Origin: Spirochaetota bacterium
GTDB lineage: Bacteria > Spirochaetota > Spirochaetia > Treponematales > UBA12059
Direction of reading: 5' to 3'
Assembly: GCA_029560805.1 (NCBI GenBank)
Contig: JAKQKE010000114.1
Span: 20,667-84,666 of the forward strand
DNA length: 64,000 nt
The notes under the pieces: generated by a model
The model's input: only the letters and a program-made list of their open reading frames with translations
Told to the model about the DNA's origin: nothing
Databases searched by the model: none
In this document: positions 44,785 to 54,943 of the stretch, piece by piece
Layout of the letters: the number at the start of each line of letters is the position of its first letter
Position numbering within the stretch: the stretch's first letter is position 1
Translations under genes and position numbers: made by a program

Positions 44785-46758
44785 CTACCTGGCGGCGGCC
44801 AGTTCCCGTTCGGCCGCCGCGATCAACGGCTCCGCCGACAGCTCGGAGCCGGTAGCCTCTCGCAGCCACTGATTCGGCGCCAGACGGCCGAGCCTGCACA
44901 TGCGGCTCATCTCCGGGCCTATCGGCTTGCCGGCCATTGCGGCCTCGATCTGGAAGGCGACGAGATGACCGAGCGGGTAATCGGGCAGGTACATCGACAG
45001 CTCGACCATGTGCGAGTACGTGCCGAGGATCAGCGCGTCCTTAAGGCCGTAGGCCGGGGCGAAGTAGCGGTTCCAGACCGAACGCGCAATCGCCATCGTC
45101 GCCTCGCGGAGGTCGCGGGCCGTGCAGTCGGGATGGGCGTACATCCAGCGCCAGACCTCCATGTCGACGAGACCGACGCCCGCTATCTCGCAGGTACTCC
45201 AGTAGTCGCCAAGGGCCGAGGGCGACGATGGAGCCCCCTCGAGGCCGAGCAACATGCGGTCGCGGGCCTGGAACACGAACGCGAAGGCCTCGGTGAACGC
45301 GTTATTGGGCACCCCGGCCAGGAAATACTCGTCGACGCCGTGCAGGGACAGCACCTGCTCCACGTTGTGGCCGAGCTCGTGGCACGCGATGTTGTAGCCC
45401 TTGTAGTCCATGCCGGTGGCCGGCACCCGGGTGCGCAGGCGGACGGAGTCGGAGCGCTTGGCCGCCGGCATGGCGTGTCCCGAGCCGCGCGACTGGTCGA
45501 CCTCGATGCGCTCGGACAGCCAGCGGGCCAGGTCGGCGTCGAAACCGAGCGCGCCGAGGATGCGCGGGATATCCGCCTTGAAGGCCTTCGCGTCGGGATA
45601 ACGCGCCCGCGTGATAGCGTCGAGGGCGGCCTCGTCGGGCGATGAGTCGTCGCCGAAGCCCTTGTACCAGGCGTCGAAGGCCTCGAGGGGGCGGCCGAGG
45701 CGACGACGGAGCTCGTCCGCCGCCCTGCCGAACAGCGGCGCCGACAGCGCGTCGACGAATAAGCGCTCGACCTGGCGCTCGGGTATCTCGCGCTCGACAC
45801 CAAACTTGCGGGCGATGAGGGTCGGCGTCTCGGGGCACCACTGGTCGACGCCGCGCTCGGCCCGGAAGATGGCGAGCAGGCGATCGTAGCGCCCATCGCC
45901 CTCGCGCTCGGGATTGGCCCTGGAACCGTCGGCGGTATGTGCCTCGCCGGAGAACGGGTCCCAGGTCAGCTCGCGCGAGTCGACGAAGGCCCGCGGGATC
46001 GCGCCTTCGACGACGCGCTCCATCGCCTTGTACAGGAGCCGCTGGCCGGGCAGGCCCGCCGGATCGGCGTACAGCGCCTTGATCTCATCGCGCACGTTCC
46101 AGTGCATCAGGAGGCGCTTATCCGCCGGGAAGCTATATGCCGGGGAGCCGGCGGCTCCGGACGCGTCCCTGAGCCTCGACGGGTACAGGTAGTAGCCGGC
46201 GATATAGGTCTCGGCCTCGGCCGCAGTGGCGGCGAGCCGCTGCGAAGCCTCCGACGGCACGCGGTCCAAGAACTGGTCTCCGAGCCTGGCCTCGGCCCAT
46301 TGATGCCGGGTCCACGAAGGTCCATCGCGCAGCTTACGGTCGAGATCCTTGTACGGGAAGTTCAGGTGAATGACGAAGGCGAGCTTGTTGCCGTAGAAGT
46401 CGTCGCTGAAATGGGCGTAGGGCGACCATTCCGCAAGGATCGCGTCCACCGGCAGGACCGGCCCCCGGTCGACGTGGACGCCCCAGGAGAAGGTCCTGGA
46501 CAGGGCGAGGGCCGAGCCGTACAGCTCCTCGAGGACCGACTCGAGCCTCAGGAACAACGCGTCGCGCTCGGCGTCCGTAGCGCAGAACTGCCGCAGGCAG
46601 AACGCCTCGAGGTCGGTCTGCGTGCCGTCCTCATCGCGCCAGAGGGGCGCCGCGCAGCGTACGCCCTCGAGCGCCCGCTCCCTGCAACCATCGCCTCGTT
46701 CGGCCGCAATCCTGTCCGCTATACGCTCAATGACCGCGTCGCTCATCGCCATACTCAT
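44785..46758 (-). CDS. M3-like zinc metallopeptidase
   Basis: DYKGYNIACHELGHNVEQVLSLHGVDEYFLAGVPNNAFTEAFAF: HExxH plus downstream Glu. Confidence 0.72.
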   Translation of the reverse strand: MSMAMSDAVIERIADRIAAERGDGCRERALEGVRCAAPLWRDEDGTQTDLEAFCLRQFCATDAERDALFLRLESVLEELYGSALALSRTFSWGVHVDRGPVLPVDAILAEWSPYAHFSDDFYGNKLAFVIHLNFPYKDLDRKLRDGPSWTRHQWAEARLGDQFLDRVPSEASQRLAATAAEAETYIAGYYLYPSRLRDASGAAGSPAYSFPADKRLLMHWNVRDEIKALYADPAGLPGQRLLYKAMERVVEGAIPRAFVDSRELTWDPFSGEAHTADGSRANPEREGDGRYDRLLAIFRAERGVDQWCPETPTLIARKFGVEREIPERQVERLFVDALSAPLFGRAADELRRRLGRPLEAFDAWYKGFGDDSSPDEAALDAITRARYPDAKAFKADIPRILGALGFDADLARWLSERIEVDQSRGSGHAMPAAKRSDSVRLRTRVPATGMDYKGYNIACHELGHNVEQVLSLHGVDEYFLAGVPNNAFTEAFAFVFQARDRMLLGLEGAPSSPSALGDYWSTCEIAGVGLVDMEVWRWMYAHPDCTARDLREATMAIARSVWNRYFAPAYGLKDALILGTYSHMVELSMYLPDYPLGHLVAFQIEAAMAGKPIGPEMSRMCRLGRLAPNQWLREATGSELSAEPLIAAAERELAAAR

Positions 46759-46891
46759 CGTCGACCTCCTGGCACCGGCCCTATCCTATACCGGAGGCGG
46801 CCAGCGGGCAAGCGACGGCCCGCTGGATACTTCGGGTCCGGTACGGTATTCTTTTCTTAATTAATGATCGATAGCACGGAGGAACGCCAGC

Positions 46892-48883
46892 ATGCCCCGC
46901 ACTGAGAAAACGCGCATCTACCTACTAGCCTGCGTCATCGCCTCGATGACGCTTTTAGGCGCCACACCCGAGCCGCCGTTCGAACCGCTCGAGCACATCC
47001 CCGCGGGGGCCGTCGCGGTGGCCAGCGTCGGCGACCTGACGTCGCTCCTGAGCAACTCGATAGGCTTCATGCGGAACGCCGGTCTCGGGAGCGAAGCCGC
47101 CGAGCTATCGACGCTCATAGACGGCGCGCTGCATCCAGAAGGCGCCGATTCCACGGACGCGGCCGCCCTGTTCAAGGCGATCGACCCCGGCAGGCGCGTC
47201 GTGGCGGCCGTCTATCTATCCGAAGGCGATAGCGGGGCCGCGGTGCTACTCTTCCTGCCGCTACGATCGTCCCTAAACGACGAGGTTCGCCTCGCGATCG
47301 AACGGGCCGCGAGGGCCCTGAGCGGAGAAGACCAGCCTCCGAGCATCGCCGTCGACTACCCGGGCTATGCCGCGATCCGCTTCGACGGCGTCGCTATTCC
47401 CGCCTATGGCTCCGGATCGACGATGAGGCTCGGGTCGCTCAAGGCGCAGGCGCCGTCCAGCCTGGCCGTCTGGGTCGACCCGTCGGCCATAGCCACTCTG
47501 CTCGAGTCGATGCCCGGCGGGCTCGGCGCCATGTTCGGGGGATCGTCCGATTACGACGATTATGACGATTACGACGATTACGACGACTACGATTACGACG
47601 ACGACGGCATCGACAACGCAGGCATCGACAACGCAGGCATCGACAACACGGGAATCGACAACACGGGCATCGACAACACGGGCATCGACAACGCAGGCGA
47701 CGGGGCCGAGGACTACGCCGAGGACTACGCGTGGGACGAGCCGGGCCAGGTCGACACTCTAGGAGCGTACGACGACCTGGCGGCGCTCGGCGCTAACGGC
47801 CCGCTCGACGACGTGCCGGGGGCGATAGGCGAGGCGCTGAAGGCGGGCCTGGAAGAGCTGACCGGACTCTCGCTTGCGTTGACCGTCCAGCCCGACCGGG
47901 CCTGGCTCCGCTTCGGCGTGGAGCTGGCCGCCGGCGGAACGCTGGCCGAGCTAGCCGAGGCCGCGTCCTCGGGCGACCGCTCCCTACCCTACCTGAGCTA
48001 CTGCGACGCCGATGCGCTCATATCCTTCGCGTGGTCGGCCCCGTACGATTGGAGCCTGCCGCTGCTCGAGGGGCTCTACGCGCTGATCCTGCCCGACGGC
48101 TCGTTCGCCGACGACGCGATCGCGGCGGCCAAGGCCTACGCCGCGGCGAGCGGCCTGAATGGCGGGATGTCGATATCCCTGGCACCGTCGGCCGAACTGG
48201 TTCGGGCTGTCCGGACGAACGCCGACCTGGACGACGCCGAGGCGCTCGAGCTGGTGTCGCGCGGCCTCGGGCTGTCGGTCTCCGGGGCGATGGAGCTACG
48301 CGACAGGCAGGCTTTCCGCGACGCCGCGGCCGAGGCCTTCGGCGCCATAGCCGCGCCCGAGTACGCGGAACTGATGGAAGCGTCCGGGCTTTCGATGTCG
48401 GTGGACCGCGGCGTCGGCGTGGCCTCGGGCATGCCCTACGACGCCTACCGCTACGAGTTCACCCCGACGGAGGCCGAGGAGGCCGATTCGGGCGAGGCCA
48501 TGGCGATGAGGCTGATCGGGAGGCTGATGGCCCCGGTCATGGTCTATCGCGATGACAAGGCCTTCATCGGCCTGGGGGATCCCAAGGCCGTGGCCTCCGG
48601 GATAGCCAAAGACGGCGCCGCGAGCCCGCTACGCGCGGACAAGGCGTTCAAGGCGCTCAGGGCGGGAGCCTCGGCCGAGGCGCGGGCCCTGACCTACGTA
48701 TCGACGAGGAATCTGGCTAGGCTGATACTGCGCCTGATGCCGGACGACCAGGAGCCGCTCGGCTTCAACGCGGCCAACCTATCCGGCCTGCTCATGTGGT
48801 TGGACGCGACGCCCGCCACGCTCGGCTTCGGCCTGGGACTCGGCGCCGAGGACGTCAAGGCCGCCGTCGCGATAGCGAACTGA
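46892..48883 (+). CDS. Hypothetical exported protein with Asp/Tyr-rich and GIDN(A/T) repeat linker
   Basis: N-terminal hydrophobic segment; DYDDYDDYDDYDDYDYDDD then six GIDN(A/T) repeats. Confidence 0.75.
   Translation: MPRTEKTRIYLLACVIASMTLLGATPEPPFEPLEHIPAGAVAVASVGDLTSLLSNSIGFMRNAGLGSEAAELSTLIDGALHPEGADSTDAAALFKAIDPGRRVVAAVYLSEGDSGAAVLLFLPLRSSLNDEVRLAIERAARALSGEDQPPSIAVDYPGYAAIRFDGVAIPAYGSGSTMRLGSLKAQAPSSLAVWVDPSAIATLLESMPGGLGAMFGGSSDYDDYDDYDDYDDYDYDDDGIDNAGIDNAGIDNTGIDNTGIDNTGIDNAGDGAEDYAEDYAWDEPGQVDTLGAYDDLAALGANGPLDDVPGAIGEALKAGLEELTGLSLALTVQPDRAWLRFGVELAAGGTLAELAEAASSGDRSLPYLSYCDADALISFAWSAPYDWSLPLLEGLYALILPDGSFADDAIAAAKAYAAASGLNGGMSISLAPSAELVRAVRTNADLDDAEALELVSRGLGLSVSGAMELRDRQAFRDAAAEAFGAIAAPEYAELMEASGLSMSVDRGVGVASGMPYDAYRYEFTPTEAEEADSGEAMAMRLIGRLMAPVMVYRDDKAFIGLGDPKAVASGIAKDGAASPLRADKAFKALRAGASAEARALTYVSTRNLARLILRLMPDDQEPLGFNAANLSGLLMWLDATPATLGFGLGLGAEDVKAAVAIAN
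47606..47695 (+). repeat. 15-bp in-frame tandem repeat, six units (GGCATCGACAACGCA/ACG)
   Basis: 6 x 15 bp encoding GIDN(A/T); preceded by GAY-TAY repeat tract at 47549-47605. Confidence 0.97.
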
Positions 48884-48902
48884 GTCCGCGAAGATGGACG
48901 AA

Positions 48903-48992
48903 GAGGATACGAGTCCAAGAGTCGGGCAAGAGGAGGAGAGAGAGTAGATCAGCGAATCCCCCTCTCTCTCCTCTCGCGTATCTCGTATCCTC
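48903..48992. repeat. Nested inverted repeat between convergent genes
   Basis: Outer GAGGATACGAG 48903-48913 / CTCGTATCCTC 48982-48992; inner AGGAGAGAGAG 48934-48944 / CTCTCTCTCCT 48962-48972, both perfect 11 bp. Confidence 0.95.
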
Positions 48993-49021
48993 CAGTTCTC
49001 TATGCCTGGCTTGAACGACGA

Positions 49022-50059
49022 TCAGTTGCCTACGCGGATACGGCGCCAGGCGTCGTTGTATAGCTTGAGCGCCTCGCGGCCGAGGTCTTCCTTGAACTCG
49101 CCGCGGGCCAGGTCGTCGAAGTCGTAGTTCGGCTCGACTTTCATCAGGGCGCGGGCCGGCACGTTCGGCGAGGGCAGCATCAGGTAGTCGGCGACGCGCG
49201 CGGCGACGTCGGGCCTGAGCATGTAGTCGATGAACGCGTAGGCCCGCTCGACGTTCTTGGCGCCCCTAAGCACGCAGAAGCTGTCCATGTACATCGGCAT
49301 GCCCTCCTTCGGGAAGAAGAAGTCGACCTCGGCGCGCCTGGCCTCCGGGTACTCGATGAACACGTTCTCGGCGTAGCCCTGCACTACCCAGAACTCGCCG
49401 GAGGCGAAGCTCTTGGCGAAGGACTCGGCGTCGAACTTGACCAGGTTCGGCTTCCAGCGCTCGACGACGCGGCGGGCCTCCTCGATATGGGCCGGGTCGG
49501 GGTCGTTGACCGAGTAGCCCAGGGACTTGAGCGCCGCTCCGAGCACCTCGCGCATGTCGTCGAGCATGGTCATGCGGCCGCCAAGGTCCGATCGGTCGAA
49601 GACGCTCCAGCTATGCTCGTAGCCGGAAACCTTGGTCCGGTTCACCGAGACGCCAGCCGCGGCCATCATGAAAGGCACGCTGTACCGGTTGCCCGGGTCG
49701 AAGCCGATGCGCGCAACCGCCGCGGGGTCCAGGTTGCCGTAGTTGGCCAGCCTGGAGGTATCGATGGGCTCGAGCAGCCCCTCGGCTATCATGATCGACA
49801 CGTAGTCGCCGGAGGGCACGACGATGTCGTAGCCGTCGCCGCCGCCGACTATCTTGTTGTACATCTCCTCGTTCGAGGCGTACGAGTCGACTATAACCTG
49901 TATACCCGTCTCCTTCGAGAAGTCCTCGATGACGTCCTCGGGTATATAGTAGATCCAGTTGAACAGGTACAGCTTCTCGGAGGAGCCGCCGCAGGCGGAC
50001 GCTACCAGGCCTATCGTCGCGGCGAACGCCGCGATCATCAATCGCTTCATCATCGTCAT
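49022..50059 (-). CDS. potD: Spermidine/putrescine ABC transporter substrate-binding protein PotD-like
   Basis: LYLFNWIYYIPEDVIEDFSKETGIQVIVDSYASNEEMYNKIVGGGDGYDIVVPSGDYVSIMI. Confidence 0.93.
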   Translation of the reverse strand: MTMMKRLMIAAFAATIGLVASACGGSSEKLYLFNWIYYIPEDVIEDFSKETGIQVIVDSYASNEEMYNKIVGGGDGYDIVVPSGDYVSIMIAEGLLEPIDTSRLANYGNLDPAAVARIGFDPGNRYSVPFMMAAAGVSVNRTKVSGYEHSWSVFDRSDLGGRMTMLDDMREVLGAALKSLGYSVNDPDPAHIEEARRVVERWKPNLVKFDAESFAKSFASGEFWVVQGYAENVFIEYPEARRAEVDFFFPKEGMPMYMDSFCVLRGAKNVERAYAFIDYMLRPDVAARVADYLMLPSPNVPARALMKVEPNYDFDDLARGEFKEDLGREALKLYNDAWRRIRVGN

Positions 50060-50084
50060 TGCCTCCAATCGACGGACGGACGGC

Positions 50085-50879
50085 CTACTTGGCCGCGATG
50101 TACTTGAGGAAATTGCGCGTGGACCAGGTCAGGAGCACGGTGCCGAGGATCATCACGACCGACAGCGCGTTGATCACCGGTGACACGCCGAAGCGTATCG
50201 CCGAGTACACGTAGAGGGGTAGCGTTGTCGCTCCTGGGCCGGTTACGAAGAACGTGATAACGAAGTCCTCGAGCGATAGAGTGACCGCGGTCAGGAAGCC
50301 TGAAATGATGCCCGGCGCCGAGATCGGTAGGATCACGCGGAGCAAGGTCTGGCCGTCGCTCGCGCCCAGGTCGCGCGCCGCCTCGATGATCGAGAAGTCG
50401 AACTCCTCGAGCCTGGCGAGCACGAGCAGGAACACGAAGGGCAGGTTGAACGACACGTGCGCCACGAAGACCGTGAACAGGGAAAGGCGCAGGCCGATGC
50501 CCGAGAAAAAGACCAGGAGCGACACGCCGATGATGATCTCCGGCAGGATCATCGGCATGAAGGTCAGCGTCCGCAGGTACTTCCGCAGGCGGAAACGGTA
50601 CCAGTTGACCGCCACCGCGCCGAGCGTGCCTATGACGGTGGCGACGAAGGCCGAGGCCAGCGCCACGACCGCGCTATTGCCGAAGGCGCGCCACAGCTGC
50701 GGCGAGTCGGTGAACAGCTTGACGTACCACTTGACCGAGAAGCCGGTCCAGGCGCCGGACTTGGACTCATTGAACGAGTACAGCACCAGCACGAGGAGGG
50801 GCAGGCTCAGGAACACGATCGTACCGACGAACACGCTCCGCGAGAAGCTCGAGCGCTTCCGCGCCGCGGGGCGGCTCAT
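50085..50879 (-). CDS. potC: Spermidine/putrescine ABC transporter permease PotC-like
   Basis: Downstream of potB with overlap; [61 protein letters not shown]. Confidence 0.92.
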   Translation of the reverse strand: MSRPAARKRSSFSRSVFVGTIVFLSLPLLVLVLYSFNESKSGAWTGFSVKWYVKLFTDSPQLWRAFGNSAVVALASAFVATVIGTLGAVAVNWYRFRLRKYLRTLTFMPMILPEIIIGVSLLVFFSGIGLRLSLFTVFVAHVSFNLPFVFLLVLARLEEFDFSIIEAARDLGASDGQTLLRVILPISAPGIISGFLTAVTLSLEDFVITFFVTGPGATTLPLYVYSAIRFGVSPVINALSVVMILGTVLLTWSTRNFLKYIAAK

Positions 50880-51760
50880 CGGGCGCCCCCGAACGCCGGC
50901 TCCGGCTCGGCTTTCGCCTCCCGGGCGCCGCCGAGCGTGGAGGCGCCGTTGGCCCGCAGGAGCAGGAGCACGCCTATCGTCGTCACCAGCGTGATGACGA
51001 GGGAGATCGCCGAGGCGAGCGGCCAGTCCCGGCTCTTGGTCAGCTCGTCGGCTATCAGGTTACCGAGCATGTACGACTCGGTGCCGCCGACGAGGAGCGG
51101 CACCGCGTAAGCGCCGAAGATGGGGATGAAGGTGAATAGGAAGGCCGTGAGTATCCCGCCCTTGACGTTCGGCAGTAGCACCCTGGTGATCGCGCCTAGC
51201 TTGGACGCCCCCAGGTCTCGGGCCGCCTCGAGCAGCGAGAAGTCGAACTTGTCTATCGTCGAGTACAGGGGCAGGATCGCATACGGCAGGTAGGTATAGA
51301 CGAGCACCAGCATCACGGCGCCGCGGTTGTACAGGAACTGCACGCTCTCGTCCACGAGGCCGAGCGCGAGGAGGATGTCGTTCAAGAAGCCCTCGTTGCC
51401 GAGTATCGCTATCCAGGCGTAGATGCGGATCAGGAAGTTGGTCCAGAACGGTATCATCACGAGCATCAGGAGCAAGGTCTGGCGCTCGCTCCTGGCCATG
51501 TAGTAGCCGCAGGGCAGGGCGATGAGCAGCGTTATGGCCGTGGCGCCGATCGCGACGAGTATCGTGTTCAGCGTGACCTTGGCGAAGGTCGGGTTGGCTA
51601 TCGCGCGGTACGCGTCCAGGGTCGGCTTCCACTCGACGCCGCCGCGGACGCCTGGAGTCAGGAAGCTGTAGGCGACGATGATGGCGAGCGGCGCGAGGAA
51701 GAACACGGTCAGCCAGATCGTCGACGGGGCCGCGTACAGGCCGCCGGGCTCGCGCCTCAT
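50876..51760 (-). CDS. potB: Spermidine/putrescine ABC transporter permease PotB-like
   Basis: [68 protein letters not shown] overlap with potA. Confidence 0.92.
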   Translation of the reverse strand: MRREPGGLYAAPSTIWLTVFFLAPLAIIVAYSFLTPGVRGGVEWKPTLDAYRAIANPTFAKVTLNTILVAIGATAITLLIALPCGYYMARSERQTLLLMLVMIPFWTNFLIRIYAWIAILGNEGFLNDILLALGLVDESVQFLYNRGAVMLVLVYTYLPYAILPLYSTIDKFDFSLLEAARDLGASKLGAITRVLLPNVKGGILTAFLFTFIPIFGAYAVPLLVGGTESYMLGNLIADELTKSRDWPLASAISLVITLVTTIGVLLLLRANGASTLGGAREAKAEPEPAFGGAR

Positions 51761-52893
51761 CGCTTGACCTCGACGATATAGGCGTCCTCGGCGCTGAACG
51801 ATAGCCAAACGGCGTCCTTCCAGGCAATCTCCGGCCCCTCGTCGGACCAGTCGGCGTGCTGCTTGATCACCTTGAGCACGAGACCGCTCGGCGCGCGCAC
51901 GTAGAACTTGCTCTGGAAGCCGGAGTAGATCGGCTCGTCGACGACGCCGGCCACGGCGTTGATGCCGTTCCTGGCCGACCTGGGCTCCTCGAGGCCGATG
52001 CGTATCTTCTCCGGGCGTATCGTCCAGCTGACGCGGGAGCCGACCGGGGGCGGCTCGGTCGCCGTCACCTTGACCGGGCCGAAGCCGTCGGTCCGGAGCT
52101 CGACCATCTCTCCCGACACCGACGCGACGTCGGCCTCGAAGAGGTTGGTCTCGCCTATGAACTTGGCGACGAAGTCGGTGGCGGGCGCCTCGTAGATCTC
52201 CTGGGGCGTGCCGACCTGCAGCACCTCGCCCGCGTTCATCACGGCGATGCGGTCGGAGACGGACAGGGCCTCCTGCTGGTCGTGCGTAACGTAGATGAAG
52301 GTGATGCCTATCTTGTCGTGGATGGAGTCGAGCTCGATCAGCATGTGCTGGCGCAGCTTGGCGTCGAGGGCCGACAGGGGCTCGTCGAGCAGCAGCACCG
52401 ATGGCTCGTTGATGAGAGCCCTGGCTATCGCCACGCGCTGTTTCTGGCCCCCGGACAGCTGGGCCGGTTTCTTGGAGGCGTGGGCCTGGAGCTAGACGAG
52501 CCGCAGGTACTCCTCGACCCTGGCCTTGACCTCCGACTCCGGCGTCCTACGGAGGCGCAGCGAGAAGGCCACGTTCTCGAACACGGATAAGTGCGGGAAC
52601 AGGGCGTAGTTCTGGAAGACGGTGTTCACGTGCCGGGCGTCCGGCGCTTGGCCTACCACGTCCTCGCCGTCGAGCAGCACCGCTCCGCCCTCGGGGCTCT
52701 CGAAGCCCGCGATGATGCGCAGCAAGGTCGTCTTGCCGCAGCCGGATGGACCCAAGAGCGAGAAGAACTCGCCCTTCCTGATGTCGATGCTGACATCGTC
52801 CAGCGCCTTGAATTCGCCGAACGACTTGCGTACGTGCTCGATGACTACGTCGCTCCCTTTCACCGTCTTTTGCTTTACCCCTCCGCGTTCCAT
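51757..52893 (-). pseudogene. potA: Spermidine/putrescine ABC transporter ATPase PotA with in-frame TAG
   Basis: MERGGVKQKTVKGSDVVIEHVRKSFGEFKALDDVSIDIRKGEFFSLLGPSGCGKTTLLRI...VEEYLRLV[TAG 52492-52494][43 protein letters not shown]...; same reading frame on both sides. Confidence 0.9.
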
Positions 52894-53174
52894 GATGCCG
52901 CCTGAGTGGCGGCCGTTTCCGGAGACCGATACCGGCCCGGGGCGGAATACGATCCGCCTGAATCGATCATAGACGAGCGCACAATGCGGCATTCGGGGCC
53001 GGCGTGTCAATCGGTTGGCGACCATGTATACCCGCTATATGCCTCCATTATTCACGGTTTGTCGCGGTGAAGCTCATTTTATACATATTTCATGCACGCG
53101 GCATCCAGCCCCTGGCCGCCCCGAACGATCGCCCGGCCCTTGCGCAAGCCGGCCGGCCTCGCCACAATGCCGGC

Positions 53175-54011
53175 ATGGAAACGATGACGAGAACCGCTAC
53201 CCCCGAAGGCGCCTTCAAGCGTCTCTACGATATATTCACGCGCCTACGCGCCCCTGATGGGTGCCCCTGGGACCGGGAACAGACTCCCGAGAGCATCCGG
53301 GGCAACCTCATCGAGGAAGCCTACGAGTGCGTCGAAGCCATCAACGACGGAGAGCCGAACCACGTCAAGGAGGAGCTCGGCGACGTGATGCTCGTCGCGA
53401 CGATGATGGCGGTAATCCACGAGGAGCGGGGCGACTTTACCGTCGCCGAGGCCCTCGAAAACGTTTCGGACAAGCTGGTCCGCCGCCACCCACACGTGTT
53501 CGCCGACGCCGAGGCCGAGACCCCGGACGCCGTGCTCAGGCAGTGGAACGACATCAAAGAGAACGTCGAGGGACGCCGGAAGAAGGACTCGGTCCTCGAC
53601 TCGGTGTCCAAGGCCCTGCCCCCGCTTGAGCGGGCCTACAAGCTGCAGAAGGCGGCAGCCAAGGTCGGCTTCGACTGGCCGGACCCGACGGGCCCCTGGG
53701 ACAAGCTCGAGGAGGAGCTGCGCGAGTCGCGCGAGGCCTGCGCCGCGATCGAGGCCAAGGCCGCTTCCGGCGGAGACGACTCCCTTGAGCGGGCCGCGCT
53801 CGAGGACGAGCTCGGCGACCTGTTCTTCTCGCTGGTCAACGTCGCGCGCAAGCACCGCGTCGACCCCGCGATAGCGATGCACCGGGCCCTGGAGAAATTC
53901 TCGAGACGTTTCCGCCACGTGGAGAAGGCGATGGCGGCGGCCGGCGAGACGATGGAGCCGGGCAAGTTGGCGCTCATGGACCGCTACTGGGATGAGGCGA
54001 AGCGGGCCTGA
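53175..54011 (+). CDS. mazG: Nucleoside triphosphate pyrophosphohydrolase MazG
   Basis: GAFKRLYDIFTRLRAPDGCPWDREQTPESIRGNLIEEAYECVEAINDGEPNHVKEELGDVMLVATMMAVIHEE; duplicated MazG domains. Confidence 0.95.
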   Translation: METMTRTATPEGAFKRLYDIFTRLRAPDGCPWDREQTPESIRGNLIEEAYECVEAINDGEPNHVKEELGDVMLVATMMAVIHEERGDFTVAEALENVSDKLVRRHPHVFADAEAETPDAVLRQWNDIKENVEGRRKKDSVLDSVSKALPPLERAYKLQKAAAKVGFDWPDPTGPWDKLEEELRESREACAAIEAKAASGGDDSLERAALEDELGDLFFSLVNVARKHRVDPAIAMHRALEKFSRRFRHVEKAMAAAGETMEPGKLALMDRYWDEAKRA

Positions 54012-54017
54012 TAGCGG

Positions 54018-54806
54018 CTACATCACGCGACGGCGGTGATAGCGCCTGAGCATGACGCTCCAGGCGGCGATCGCGCCGGCGGCCTCGGCCAGGCGTCCCT
54101 GGTCGCCCGCCGTCGAGCTGAGCACGACGTAGCGCGCCATGTCCGGGCTGCCGCACTGCTCGTCGTACGAGTCGAGGTACTGGTACCATTCCTCCGACAG
54201 CGCGTCGGCCGAGCCGCCCTCGGGCAGGAGATCCTCGCCGCGGACGACGATGAGGCCGATTCGTCCGGATAGCGGCCTAAACTCCTCCATCGCCTCGTCG
54301 AAGCCGCCGCGGGACGCGGGCTCCCAGGCCAGCTTGACGAAGGGATGGTCGGTTCCGGCCAGGACCCTCGTCGCCTCGTCGTACGAGGCGAGTACCGATC
54401 GCCTCGATATACCGAAGCATAGGGTAATCCCGTGCTTACCCGCCTCGTCGCCCAGGTACCTCGACTCGTCAAGGAAGGCGCGCGCGGCGAGCCCGCGGCC
54501 GTAGCCGCGGGGACCCGACCAGAGGCGCAGCATGGGGGCGTTGAAATCGCGGGCGACGCCAAGTGCGGAGCGGAAGGCCGAGCGATCATGGGCGACGGCG
54601 CGGTACAGGGTGGCGTACGATACCGTACAGAGGCCGGCCCGCAACGTGGCCATCATCGCGGCGCGCACCGACGACGGGTCGCGCGGGTCGAAAAAGCCGT
54701 CGTCGGACCATTCGACGCCCCGTACGCCCGCCATGGAGGCCGTCTCGAGTACGGTGGCTATATCGGCCCCGATCATCGCCGAGGAAGAGAGCGCCGCATG
54801 GATCAT
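54018..54806 (-). CDS. Sugar phosphate isomerase/epimerase-like TIM-barrel protein
   Basis: MIHAALSSSAMIGADIATVLETASMAGVRGVEWSDDGFFDPRDPSSVRAAMMATLRAGLCTVSYATLYR. Confidence 0.72.
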   Translation of the reverse strand: MIHAALSSSAMIGADIATVLETASMAGVRGVEWSDDGFFDPRDPSSVRAAMMATLRAGLCTVSYATLYRAVAHDRSAFRSALGVARDFNAPMLRLWSGPRGYGRGLAARAFLDESRYLGDEAGKHGITLCFGISRRSVLASYDEATRVLAGTDHPFVKLAWEPASRGGFDEAMEEFRPLSGRIGLIVVRGEDLLPEGGSADALSEEWYQYLDSYDEQCGSPDMARYVVLSSTAGDQGRLAEAAGAIAAWSVMLRRYHRRRVM

Positions 54807-54888
54807 CCTAAGTCCGGATTCTACCTGAAGCCATGGCTGATGGCAACCTTGCGCCGCCAGAATCGGTCTTGCGGGCCCGATCGACCCG

Positions 54889-54906
54889 GTATATGGTACC
54901 GTATAC
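54889..54906. promoter_or_regulatory. 18-bp near-perfect palindrome GTATATGGTACCGTATAC, candidate operator between divergent genes
   Basis: One mismatched pair; located between the isomerase start (54806, -) and the GH31 start (about 54944, +). Confidence 0.5.
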
Positions 54907-54943
54907 GGTCGGCCGAGCCGGCCGTCTGGCGGGAGGTCTTCCA

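Noticed and set aside
52434-53025. Genome-wide recoding of TAG as sense codon
   Set aside because: Several genes end properly at TAG (e.g. oppA, the M20 amidohydrolase at 7422, pmbA at 62456), so a local mutation or error in potA is more likely
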